Source: Desulfocarbo sp964620595
GTDB taxonomy: Bacteria; Desulfobacterota; Desulfarculia; Desulfarculales; Desulfarculaceae
Length of the DNA stretch: 64,000 nucleotides
Reading direction: 5' to 3'
Assembly (NCBI GenBank): GCA_964620595.1
Contig: CAZUHP010000013.1
Coordinates: 1 to 64,000 of the forward strand
Under the pieces are notes generated by a model that was given only the letters and a program-made list of their open reading frames with translations, was not told the DNA's origin and did no database searches. Below, piece after piece: positions 41,968 through 49,364 of this stretch; within the stretch, counting starts at the first letter, position 1; every line of letters begins with the position of its first letter. Position numbers and translations under genes: made by a program.

Positions 41968-42005
41968 CCCTGCCGCGCTGGCGGCTTGAAACCACGAACC
42001 CGGCT

Positions 42006-42030
42006 CGGGGCGTCGAATGTGGGTGGCACC
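42006..42030 (+). repeat. Prophage conserved leader motif, copy 2
   Basis: CGGGGCGTCGAATGTGGGTG plus GCACC. Its flanks (GGCTCGGGGCG before, CGCCCCGGGCC after) form an 11-bp stem with one G-U pair. It sits in the leader of the gene at 42062. Confidence 0.8.
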
Positions 42031-42061
42031 CTTCACGCCCCGGGCCAACAAGGAGGATGGC

Positions 42062-42298
42062 ATGGACCTTACTGAGGGCATGGTCCCTGACAAATCATTG
42101 GTCTGGCCTCTTTGCTACACGGTTTCCTCTATTTGTATTGCCGTTTCAACATATCTTCTCTGGCGCACCGGAAGCCATCTGTATCGGATACTCGATTCCA
42201 CAAGAATGCTGACTCGCGATTTGCGGCGAATGCTGGAGGGCAGGTCCATCGCCAATCGAACCGAGAATTCTTCTCTCGGGGGAACGGAAAAGGAGTAA
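42062..42298 (+). CDS. Small single-pass membrane protein
   Basis: 78 residues from ATG with AAGGAGG seven bases upstream. The central hydrophobic segment (WPLCYTVSSICIAVSTYLLW, 15-34) is followed by a basic helical tail. Its 3' three-quarters overlap the opposite-strand frame at 42115-42606. The strong ribosome site and conserved leader favour this strand. Role unknown. Confidence 0.5.
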   Translation: MDLTEGMVPDKSLVWPLCYTVSSICIAVSTYLLWRTGSHLYRILDSTRMLTRDLRRMLEGRSIANRTENSSLGGTEKE

Positions 42299-42606
42299 TC
42301 GATGCTGTCGGTTTCAATGGGCACAGGGATGTCGGAAAAGCTACCCATTCCGTCCGGGGCATATCCATGGTGCCACAGCGCAATGCGGAGCCCCTTGGGT
42401 TTACTTGCCCTTATCTCCCTAAAAAACAGCCTTTTAGGGCCCGGGTTCCACACATATAACGTGGCGTCAACCCTAGATTTTTTCACGGAATCGATTTCCA
42501 ATTGGAGCATGGAACGCTCCTTGCGCCAGGTGAGCCACAGGTACAGGCCTGTAAACAAGGCCGTGAGACATGCGGCCAAGGTATTTAGCCACCCCAACTC
42601 CGACAT
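42115..42606 (-). CDS. Membrane-anchored hypothetical protein (antisense overlap)
   Basis: 163 residues from ATG 42606. An N-terminal membrane helix (TLAACLTALFTGLYLWLTW) is followed by a beta-rich part (SRVDATLYVWNPGPKRLFFREIRAS) that looks like a genuine folded domain. It is convergent with and overlaps the plus-strand gene at 42062 by 184 nt. Ribosome site is weak (GGGTG). One of the two may be non-functional. Confidence 0.5.
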   Translation of the reverse strand: MSELGWLNTLAACLTALFTGLYLWLTWRKERSMLQLEIDSVKKSRVDATLYVWNPGPKRLFFREIRASKPKGLRIALWHHGYAPDGMGSFSDIPVPIETDSIDYSFSVPPREEFSVRLAMDLPSSIRRKSRVSILVESSIRYRWLPVRQRRYVETAIQIEETV

Positions 42607-42785
42607 GGAACACACCCAAAAGATTAATTGTTATCCGAGGATACAACGGATGTCCGCATCGATTCAAACAAATCCCGCCTTGACAACCGAGCGGCAGGAA
42701 CTGTTTGGCGAGTTCGCTCACGCTTCCACCATCGCCCACTCGGCCGACGGAAACCACGCAAATTCGAGGTATGGAGTCGCGCGCA

Positions 42786-43274
42786 ATGCGTAACCCAGTC
42801 TGCGAGCTGTTGTACGAGGTCCTGATCGCCACCCACCGGGGCGCGGTGAAGGAGGTGGCCCGGGTGGCGGGGCTGGCGGAGCGGACGGTCTACGACCACT
42901 GCACCGACGGCCGGCTCAACCCATCGGTGGAGGTGATCAAGGCGGCCTGGGTGGTGACCCGGGACCCCCGGCTGCGGAAGCTGCTGGAGCCCGAGGGCTG
43001 GCGCCTGGTGCCCGAGCCGGAGGCGGCCCCCCGCCTGAAGGACCCGGAGGCCGAGATCACCGACATCAACCTGGCCGCCGCGGATGCCATCAAGGCCCTG
43101 CGGGCCGCCCTGGACCCGCAGGGGCCGGGCGGGGCCAGGATCACCAGGCAGGAGACAACCGCCCTCCACCGCCACCTGGACCTGATCGAGCGCGAGCTGG
43201 CCGAGGCCAGGCAGGCGGTGAAGCGGATGGAAGACGAGAAGGCGCGGCGGCCGCTGGCCGTCGCAGGGCGATAA
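42786..43274 (+). CDS. CII-like phage regulatory protein
   Basis: 162 residues. The N-terminal HTH (GAVKEVARVAGLAERTVYDHCTDGRLNPSVEVIKAAW) matches the phage regulatory CII/CP76 group. A long Ala/Glu/Arg-rich helix (EITDINLAAADAIKALRAAL to the end) could drive oligomerisation. GGAG lies ten bases before the ATG. It is likely an early transcription switch for the lysis-lysogeny decision. Confidence 0.72.
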   Translation: MRNPVCELLYEVLIATHRGAVKEVARVAGLAERTVYDHCTDGRLNPSVEVIKAAWVVTRDPRLRKLLEPEGWRLVPEPEAAPRLKDPEAEITDINLAAADAIKALRAALDPQGPGGARITRQETTALHRHLDLIERELAEARQAVKRMEDEKARRPLAVAGR

Positions 43275-43283
43275 CCGTGAACC

Positions 43284-43313
43284 GGGCCCGGGGCGTCGAA
43301 TGTGGGTGGCACC
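43284..43313 (+). repeat. Prophage conserved leader motif, copy 3
   Basis: GGGCCCGGGGCGTCGAATGT followed by GGGTGGCACC. A 10-bp stem forms between GGGCCCGGGG and CCCCGGGCCC about 30 nt later. It is in the leader of the gene at 43346. Confidence 0.8.
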
Positions 43314-43345
43314 AGACCGGCCCCCGGGCCCCAGGAGGAGACACC

Positions 43346-43534
43346 ATGCAGGACACGGCACGGAACACACCCCCCTCTACCGGCGGAACGGCCCGCTTCG
43401 CCCCCGGCGGCTTGCCGGTACTGGCGGGCGAGCTGGGCACGCTCTACGGGCTGATGGACCTCTACGGCCCCCAGGCGCGGATCATCGACGTGGTGCGGGA
43501 CCTGCAACGGCTGAACAGGGAGATGGCGGCATGA
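43346..43534 (+). CDS. Small hypothetical phage protein
   Basis: 62 residues with AGGAGGAG just upstream of ATG. The N-terminal half is Pro/Thr/Gly-rich, and the C-terminal half is a helix (LAGELGTLYGLMDLYGPQ then ARIIDVVRDLQRLNREMAA). Stop overlaps the start of the nuclease gene (ATGA). Function unknown. Confidence 0.65.
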   Translation: MQDTARNTPPSTGGTARFAPGGLPVLAGELGTLYGLMDLYGPQARIIDVVRDLQRLNREMAA

Positions 43535-44040
43535 AAAGGCCCGTCTTGTTCGCCTTCCTGATCCTGGCGCTCCTGGCTGCGCCGGCCCTGGCCGGGCAAA
43601 TTCGGATCATCGAGGCGCGGGTGCTCAAGGTCTACGACGTGGACACCGTGCTGGCCGAGGTGGGTTTCAAACGGGCCCAAAGGGTGCGGGTGGCCGGGAT
43701 CGACGGGCCGGAGATGGGGCGCCGGGGCAAATGGCCCGAGCAGCCCTGGGCGCGGCAGGCTACGGCCTGGGCCCGCAAGCTGCTGTCCGGCCGGGAGGTG
43801 CGGCTCATCGTGCTGGAGACGGACCGCTACGGCCGGCTGGTGGCGCGAGTGCAGCTTCTGGACGGCACCGACTACGGGGCCGAGGCGGTGCGCCTGGGCC
43901 ACGCCTGGGCCTTCATGCGCTACCAGAAGATCCCGCTCTACCTGGACCTGGCCGCCTACGCCAAGCTGCGACGCCGGGGGCTGTGGGCCGCCCCCCACCC
44001 GGTGCGCCCCGGCGACTGGCGGCGGGGGGCCTGGAGATAG
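43531..44040 (+). CDS. Secreted thermonuclease-like (SNase) protein
   Basis: 169 residues. Signal peptide (VLFAFLILALLAAPALA, cleavage near AGQ). The SNase fold has KVYDVDTVLAEV (where staphylococcal nuclease has a DGDT motif), VRVAGIDGPE with Asp, an AWARKLLSGREVRLIVLETDRYGRLVARVQL core, and GHAWAFMRYQKI. The Ca-binding and catalytic acid/Arg positions look mostly kept. An exported nuclease in the early region is odd for replication and may serve host or superinfection functions. Confidence 0.85.
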   Translation: MKRPVLFAFLILALLAAPALAGQIRIIEARVLKVYDVDTVLAEVGFKRAQRVRVAGIDGPEMGRRGKWPEQPWARQATAWARKLLSGREVRLIVLETDRYGRLVARVQLLDGTDYGAEAVRLGHAWAFMRYQKIPLYLDLAAYAKLRRRGLWAAPHPVRPGDWRRGAWR

Positions 44041-44042
44041 TG

Positions 44043-44153
44043 ATGCTCCCCTGGAGCGCGGTGTTGTCCCTGGTGGCCCCCCTGGCGCTGGCCTTCGTGG
44101 TGGCGGTGCTGGTGGAGGCCCTGTGGGACATCGTGCGGGACCGGCGTGGCTAG
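44043..44153 (+). CDS. Tiny membrane protein
   Basis: 36 residues, almost entirely one membrane helix (WSAVLSLVAPLALAFVVAVLVEALW) with a basic tail DIVRDRRG. GGAG lies six bases before ATG, two bases after the SNase stop. It is probably translated with that gene. Function unknown. Confidence 0.45.
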   Translation: MLPWSAVLSLVAPLALAFVVAVLVEALWDIVRDRRG

Positions 44154-44355
44154 GAGGTCGGGCATTCGCGGGCTCTCCTACGCGGAGCAGGTGCGGGTGC
44201 TGCCCAGGGTGGAGTGCCCCTATGCCGCCAGGCGCCTGGACCTGGTGCCCCGCATCGAGTGCCTGGCCCCTCGGATACACATGCGCGGCTGCGTGCGCGC
44301 AGCCAGACACGCCAGCGTGCGGAGCATCTGCACGGGGCGGGGAAGGGAGATACAG

Positions 44356-44772
44356 GTGCCAAGGAACGTGAACGAGATGCTGGAGGAGGGCCTGCGCCTG
44401 GACCAGGAGATCAAGGCGCGGCAGGAGCGGTTGAAGGAGATCAAGGCCGAGCTGGCCAGGATGGCCGAGTACAAGCCGGGCCGGAAATCCGGCCACGTGA
44501 TCGGCGCCAAGGTCCGGGCCGTGGTGGTCCGCCGGGAGTCCTGGCGGTTCGACCAGGCCAGGCTGGCCCGGTGCGCGGCACACCTGCCGGCCGAGGTCTT
44601 CGGCAGCGTGTTCGAGCAGACCTACCGGCCCATCGCCGGGGCCCGCATCGAGGAGGCCCTCGAACGGCCCGACAGCGATCTGGCCAAGGCGATCCAATGG
44701 GCCGGGGAGCGGCGGGTCTCCACCTCGGTGCGCTTCGAGGCGGTCCAGGACCGGCAGGACAGGGCGGCCTAG
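44356..44772 (+). CDS. Coiled-coil phage early protein
   Basis: 138 residues from GTG 44356 with GGGAG seven bases upstream. An N-terminal coiled coil (EMLEEGLRLDQEIKARQERL, KEIKAELARM) is followed by a mixed domain (VRAVVVRRESWRFDQARLAR). The position before a Sak4-like ATPase is one where Gam-like nuclease inhibitors or gp157-like proteins occur, but identity is not shown. The frame is open upstream to GTG 44146 (70 extra residues); that part has weaker coding character. Confidence 0.6.
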   Translation: MPRNVNEMLEEGLRLDQEIKARQERLKEIKAELARMAEYKPGRKSGHVIGAKVRAVVVRRESWRFDQARLARCAAHLPAEVFGSVFEQTYRPIAGARIEEALERPDSDLAKAIQWAGERRVSTSVRFEAVQDRQDRAA

Positions 44773-44774
44773 CC

Positions 44775-45515
44775 ATGACGCTCGAGTTCGTACCGGTTGA
44801 GGAGGTCTCCCGCATCTGCGCCCTGGTGATAGCCGACTACGGCATGGGCAAGACCTGCCTGGCCCGCACCGCCCTGGGCCAACAGTGGCAGGACGGCCAG
44901 TGGGTCCAGGTGGAGGAGCCCGAGGGCAAGGTGCTGATCCTGGCCGCCGAGCCCGGGCTCCTGTCGGTGCGGGACCTGATGCAGGCGGGCCACATCGACG
45001 CCATCAAGATAACCACCTGGGAGCAGATGCGCGAGGCGTACATGTGGCTCAACAGCGACCAGAAGGCGCGCGAGACCTATACCTGGGTGATGATCGACAG
45101 CCTGACCGAGATCGCCGACCAGTGCGAGAAGGCCGCCAAGCAGAAGCACCCCGACAGCAGCGACTCCTTCAAGATGTGGGGCGACTACTCGGAGACCATC
45201 ACCGACCGGGTGAAGGAGTTCCGGGACCTGCCCCACTACAACGTGATCTTCACCTGCCTGCCCTCGGTGGACAAGGACGAGAACAACCGCCGCTTCATAG
45301 GGCCCGACATCGTGGGCAAGAAGATCAAGCAGCGCCTGCCCAGCTACTTCGACGAGGTGTTCTACCTCCGCGAGTTCAGCGGGGAGGACGGCAAGACCTA
45401 TCGGGCCATACAGACCGTCAAGTGGGAGCAGTATCCGGGCAAGGACCGCAGCGGCAAGCTGGCTCCCATGGAGGAACCCAACCTGTTGAAGATCGCCCGC
45501 AAGATATTGGGCTGA
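44775..45515 (+). CDS. Phage AAA ATPase, Sak4-like recombinase
   Basis: 246 residues of the AAA_24/Sak4 RecA-core type. Walker A is IADYGMGKTCLA near residue 18, Walker B TWVMIDSLTEIAD near 107, and VIFTCLPSVDKDE is a sensor-like strand. The C terminus is PMEEPNLLKIARKILG. Sak4 proteins are single-strand annealing or strand-exchange factors. It lies directly before DUF669, the usual pairing. ATG 44775 overlaps nothing and follows the previous stop by two bases. Confidence 0.85.
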   Translation: MTLEFVPVEEVSRICALVIADYGMGKTCLARTALGQQWQDGQWVQVEEPEGKVLILAAEPGLLSVRDLMQAGHIDAIKITTWEQMREAYMWLNSDQKARETYTWVMIDSLTEIADQCEKAAKQKHPDSSDSFKMWGDYSETITDRVKEFRDLPHYNVIFTCLPSVDKDENNRRFIGPDIVGKKIKQRLPSYFDEVFYLREFSGEDGKTYRAIQTVKWEQYPGKDRSGKLAPMEEPNLLKIARKILG

Positions 45516-45538
45516 TTCTTTCCGGAAAGGAGCAAACC

Positions 45539-46096
45539 ATGCCTCAAGTAAACATGAACATGAGCAACGTGGAACCCGACGCCGGATTCGACCCCATCCC
45601 CCCGGGCGAGTACCAGCTCCAGGTGGTCGATTCCGACGTGAAGACATCGTCCGGCGGCAACCTGATGGCCGTCTTCACCTACGAGGTGGTGGGCGAGCAG
45701 TACGCCGGCCGCAAGTTGTTCGACCACTTCGTGCTGAACAACGACATAGCCACCAAACGGCTCAAGAGCCTGTGCGTGGCCTGCGGCCACCCCAACCCCG
45801 ACTTCCTGGGCAACACCGAGGAGCTGCACGGCAAGACCTTCCTGGCCAAGGTGAAGATCGAAAGGGACAAGAGCGGCAAGTACGACGACCAGAACAAGGT
45901 GAGCACCTACAAGCCCCCCCAGGCGGGCCAGGGCGCGCCGGCGCCGGCGGCGGCCGCTCCCCCCTCCGCGTCCGCGGTGCCGGCCGGCCCGGCCGCCACG
46001 CCCTGGGGCGGCGGCAACCAGGCCGCCGCGCCCCCCGTGGCGCCACCGGCCGCGGCCTCGCAGGCGGCCTCCACTCCCCCCTGGCAGCAGGGCTAG
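45539..46096 (+). CDS. DUF669 family protein (Sak4 partner, SSB-like role likely)
   Basis: 185 residues with GGAAAGGAG before ATG. The N-terminal 120 are the DUF669 domain (GFDPIPPGEYQLQVVDSDVK, GNLMAVFTYEVV, LFDHFVLNN, LHGKTFLAKVKIERDKSG). The rest is a low-complexity Pro/Ala tail ending WQQG, as in single-strand binding proteins. It is expected to bind ssDNA and cooperate with the Sak4-like ATPase; the role is inferred from context. Confidence 0.82.
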   Translation: MPQVNMNMSNVEPDAGFDPIPPGEYQLQVVDSDVKTSSGGNLMAVFTYEVVGEQYAGRKLFDHFVLNNDIATKRLKSLCVACGHPNPDFLGNTEELHGKTFLAKVKIERDKSGKYDDQNKVSTYKPPQAGQGAPAPAAAAPPSASAVPAGPAATPWGGGNQAAAPPVAPPAAASQAASTPPWQQG

Positions 46097-46111
46097 GCGG
46101 GGGCGCGCCGC

Positions 46112-47734
46112 ATGATCACCCTGCGCCCCTACCAGCAGGCGGCACTGGAGGCGGTGGTGGCGGCCTGCCAGGAGGAGAGGTACCTCCTGTTGCAGGCCGC
46201 CACCGGGGCGGGGAAGACCATCCTCTTTTCCAAGCTGATCGAGACCTTCATCACCCGGTACCGGATGCGGATCCTGGTGCTGGCCCATCGGGAGATACTG
46301 GTGCGCCAGGCCTACCAGAAGCTGGTGCGGGTGTGGCCCGAGGCGGCCCTTTGCACCGGGCTGGCCTGCAAAAGCGTGAGCGGCCAGGTGGAGCTGGAGC
46401 GGCCGGTGGTGATCGGCTCCCCGCAGACCATCCTGCGGCGCCTGGGCGAGATGCCGCCGGTGCACCTGGTCATAGTGGACGAGGCGCACCGCATACCTCC
46501 CCGCCACAAGCCGAGCCAGTACAAGGCCATGCTCGAGGGGCTGGAGCGATACTACCCGCAGCTCAGGCTGCTGGGGGTCACCGCCACCCCCTACATCCTC
46601 AACCACGGCTACATCTACGGGGCCCAATGCAAGCCGGGCAACATCAACTGGTTCCCCAGGCTCCACTTCCAGATCAGCATGGGAGAGCTCATCGAGCAGG
46701 GGTATCTGGTCCCCTACCTGGCCCGGGAGGCCAGGGAGATGGCCTCCGAGCTCTCCGGGGTGCGCACCACGGCCGGCGAGTACAACCTGAACGCCCTGGG
46801 CGATCTCATGGGGCGCGAGGTGCACATCAGGGGCGCGGTGGAGGCCTACGAGAAGTGGGGCGAGGGGCGCAGGCACGTGGTGGTGTTCTGCGTGACCATC
46901 GCCCATGCCGAGAAGGTGGCCGAGGCCTTCAGCCGGGCGGGCCATGCCGCGGGCGTGGTGCACTCCAAACAACCCATACAGGAGCGCCGCCGGACCCTGG
47001 CCCGCTTCGAGCGGGGCGAATTGCGGGTGATCGCCAACATGGGCGTGCTGACCGAGGGCTGGGACAGCACCGCGGTGGACTGCATCCTGCTCTGCCGGCC
47101 CACTCTGAGCCCGGCCCTGTACGTGCAGATGGTGGGCCGCGGCCTGCGTCCCCACCCCGGCAAGGAGGATCTCCTGATCCTCGATTTGGGCAACAATTGC
47201 CGCTACCACGGCGACCCCGACAGCCCTCATGTGCATGTCCCCGACGGCAAGAAGAGGAAAAAGCCGGATGCCGAGGTGGTGCGGGCGCGGACCTGCCCCA
47301 ACTGCGGTCTGCTCAACCCCCTGGGGGCCACCGAGTGCTCCCACTGCGGCTATCTCTGGCCCGAGGAGGTGCTGGTGGAGGCCGCGGCCCCTCGGGAGAT
47401 GCGGGAACCGGAGTGGGCGCCCAAGCGCGTGCGGGTGGTGCGCTGGAAGGGCGTGGTGCACAAAAGCGCCAGGGGCAACTGGATGATCCGGATCATGCTG
47501 GATTGCCGCAACGGCGGCAGGGAGGCCATCACGGTCTCCGAGTTCCTGGACATCGAGGGCCAGGCTGGCGCCTGGAGCAGGGACCGGGCCCAACGGCTAT
47601 GGCGGGCCTTTGGCCGGAGACCGGTTCCCGCTTCCATAGCAGAGGCCTACCTCCGCCTGGGCGAACTCTCCCTGCCGCCGGAGGTGACCATCAAGAAGAG
47701 GGGCAAGTACTACAACATCGTGAGGTGGAACTGA
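46112..47734 (+). CDS. Phage SF2 DEAH-type helicase with zinc ribbon
   Basis: 540 residues. Q-motif region LRPYQQAAL, Walker A QAATGAGKTILFS, VIVDEAHRIPP (DEAH), LLGVTATPY (III), ANMGVLTEGWDSTAVD (V) and VQMVGRGLRPHPGK (VI). A C-terminal zinc ribbon (CPNCGLLNPLGATECSHCGY, near 395) follows. It resembles the UvrB/RAD25-like phage helicases found with Sak4/DUF669. It is likely used in replication or recombination. Stop overlaps the next start (TGATG). Confidence 0.92.
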   Translation: MITLRPYQQAALEAVVAACQEERYLLLQAATGAGKTILFSKLIETFITRYRMRILVLAHREILVRQAYQKLVRVWPEAALCTGLACKSVSGQVELERPVVIGSPQTILRRLGEMPPVHLVIVDEAHRIPPRHKPSQYKAMLEGLERYYPQLRLLGVTATPYILNHGYIYGAQCKPGNINWFPRLHFQISMGELIEQGYLVPYLAREAREMASELSGVRTTAGEYNLNALGDLMGREVHIRGAVEAYEKWGEGRRHVVVFCVTIAHAEKVAEAFSRAGHAAGVVHSKQPIQERRRTLARFERGELRVIANMGVLTEGWDSTAVDCILLCRPTLSPALYVQMVGRGLRPHPGKEDLLILDLGNNCRYHGDPDSPHVHVPDGKKRKKPDAEVVRARTCPNCGLLNPLGATECSHCGYLWPEEVLVEAAAPREMREPEWAPKRVRVVRWKGVVHKSARGNWMIRIMLDCRNGGREAITVSEFLDIEGQAGAWSRDRAQRLWRAFGRRPVPASIAEAYLRLGELSLPPEVTIKKRGKYYNIVRWN

Positions 47735-48624
47735 TGCCGGCCCTTCCCCAAATTCATCAGGACCAGGTGGCCAACGACATCTACGAGGCCGCAGCGCGGA
47801 TGAACGACTCCGGAAAGCCGCGCAACTACCTGGGCATGAGCCAGATCGGCGCCCCCTGCGACCGGGCGCTGTGGTACCAGTTCCGGCAGTTCTCGCCCCG
47901 GCGGGTGGAGGGCCGCATCAAGATGATCTGGGAGCTCGGGGATATGATCGAGGCCAAGATCATCCAGTACCTCCTGGCCGCCGGCTACGAGGTCACCGGC
48001 ATCCATCACCAGGTGGTGAAGATCCTCCGCGCCCTGGGGGTGGAGGTGGAGGACCAGGACCAGTTCCGCTTTTCGGCCCACAACGGCTGGTTCGGCGGCC
48101 ACTGCGACGGCCAGGTCCGCGGTGTGACCAGGCGGGTGCACATCCTGGAGTGCAAGTCGGCCAAGGCGTCCAAGTTCAAGCTGATCAAGCAGGGCGGCAT
48201 CCGGCGGGCCTACCCCGTCTACTACTGCCAGGGGCAGCTCTACATGGGCTACGCCGGCCTGGAGCGGATCCTGTGGGTGGTCTACAACAAGGACACCAGC
48301 GAGATCCACACCGAGCGCGGCTACTTCAACCTCCAGGACTTCGAGGCCCTGAACAACCGCGCCTTTCACATCATCACCGCCAACCAGCCGCCCCCCAGGA
48401 TCAAGGACGATCCCGACTGTTTCGAGTGCGTCTGGTGCGACTACAAGACCCTGTGCTGGAGCCCCGGGGACCACTCCCAGCGCTGGCTCACCTGCGGCTC
48501 CTGCGCCTCGTGCCGTTTCGAGGGCCTGACGGCCACCTGCCAGGGCAGGGAGATACCGCGGGACTGGTGGGGCCGGCCCTGCCGCAACTGGACCCCCAAC
48601 CCCGACGTGCTGGCGCCGTTTTAA
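47734..48624 (+). CDS. PD-(D/E)XK (Cas4/RecB-like) nuclease
   Basis: 296 residues. Catalytic signature: GGHCDGQVRG (Asp) then VHILECKSAKASKF (ExK) near 150, and YYCQGQLYMGYAGLE (Gln helix). N-terminal IGAPCDRALWYQF and the C-terminal FECVWCDYKTLCW, CGSCASCRF cysteines may bind zinc or Fe-S as in Cas4/AddB-like nucleases. It is coupled to the helicase by overlapping codons, so the two probably act together in DNA end processing. Confidence 0.87.
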   Translation: MPALPQIHQDQVANDIYEAAARMNDSGKPRNYLGMSQIGAPCDRALWYQFRQFSPRRVEGRIKMIWELGDMIEAKIIQYLLAAGYEVTGIHHQVVKILRALGVEVEDQDQFRFSAHNGWFGGHCDGQVRGVTRRVHILECKSAKASKFKLIKQGGIRRAYPVYYCQGQLYMGYAGLERILWVVYNKDTSEIHTERGYFNLQDFEALNNRAFHIITANQPPPRIKDDPDCFECVWCDYKTLCWSPGDHSQRWLTCGSCASCRFEGLTATCQGREIPRDWWGRPCRNWTPNPDVLAPF

Positions 48625-48663
48625 GCCAAGGAGCGTGAGGGGAAGATGGCGAGAGGAAGATCA

Positions 48664-48969
48664 TCAAGCATGGGCGGCCTGGCGGGGGGTGATCTCGCGG
48701 TCGATCTGGGGACCGCGGCGGTCTTCCAGCACCGCCAGGTCGTAGTCCATCTGCATGCCCAGCCACACCTCGGCCGAGGTGCCGAAGTAGCGGGCCAGGC
48801 GCCGGGCGGTGTCCGGGGTGATGGCCCTGCGGCAGTTGATGATCTGGTATATCCGGTTGGGCGGCACCTTGATCGCTGCGGCGAGTTGACGCGGCGTCAA
48901 GTCCAGTTCCTTGAGGAAGTCCTCTCGGAGCACCTCGCCCGGATGAACCGGCGGCAGTCTCTTGGCCAT
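48664..48969 (-). CDS. higA: HigA-family antitoxin
   Basis: 101 residues. LPPVHPGEVLREDFLKELDLTPRQLAAAIKVPPNRIYQIINCRRAITPDTARRLARYFGTSAEVWLGMQMDYDL is the canonical HigA HTH. It neutralises the adjacent HigB toxin and autoregulates the operon. It runs against the surrounding replication genes and is separated from higB by 33 nt. Confidence 0.94.
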   Translation of the reverse strand: MAKRLPPVHPGEVLREDFLKELDLTPRQLAAAIKVPPNRIYQIINCRRAITPDTARRLARYFGTSAEVWLGMQMDYDLAVLEDRRGPQIDREITPRQAAHA

Positions 48970-49002
48970 GGGCGTTTCTCCAAGGCGCCGATGGTGCCGG
49001 CG

Positions 49003-49284
49003 CTAGTGATAGTCGGTTATCTCCACATCCCAAGCATCGCCGTCTTCCCAACGAAAGCACACTCGCCACTGGCGGTTGACACGAATGCTGTAGAAGCCCT
49101 TACGGTTTCCGCTCAGGGCCTCCAGTCGGTGGCCGGGGACTGCGGCCAGGTCGGCCAAGTCGGCGGCCCGGTGCAGGTAGACCAGACGTCGCTGGGCCAC
49201 CCGCTGCACATCGGGGTGCCAGCGGCGGACCCTTTCCCGCCGGAAGACCCGCTCCGTATCTTTGTTGGCGAAGCTTCGGATCAA
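49003..49284 (-). CDS. higB: HigB-family RelE-like mRNA interferase toxin
   Basis: 93 residues when started at TTG 49284, giving the standard (M)IRSFANKDTERVF N terminus. RFRRWHPDVQ-like region, LAAVPGHRLEALSGNRKGFYSIRVNRQWRVCFRW and the C-terminal VEITDYH are all typical, with the catalytic Tyr-His end present. ATG 49323 would add 13 residues but lies inside the palindrome. The toxin gene precedes the antitoxin, as usual for higBA. Confidence 0.9.
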   Translation of the reverse strand: MIRSFANKDTERVFRRERVRRWHPDVQRVAQRRLVYLHRAADLADLAAVPGHRLEALSGNRKGFYSIRVNRQWRVCFRWEDGDAWDVEITDYH

Positions 49285-49322
49285 GCTTGGTGTGTTTCCT
49301 TTCCCTCTCAGTTTATGACGCA

Positions 49323-49337
49323 TGACGTCTTACGTCA
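49323..49337. promoter_or_regulatory. Palindrome at the higBA 5' end (candidate HigA operator)
   Basis: A perfect TGACGT-CTT-ACGTCA inverted repeat directly upstream of higB and 28 nt before the divergent primase gene. It is likely bound by HigA. Confidence 0.6.
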
Positions 49338-49364
49338 AGAATGCCTTGAGGGGACGACGCTGCC

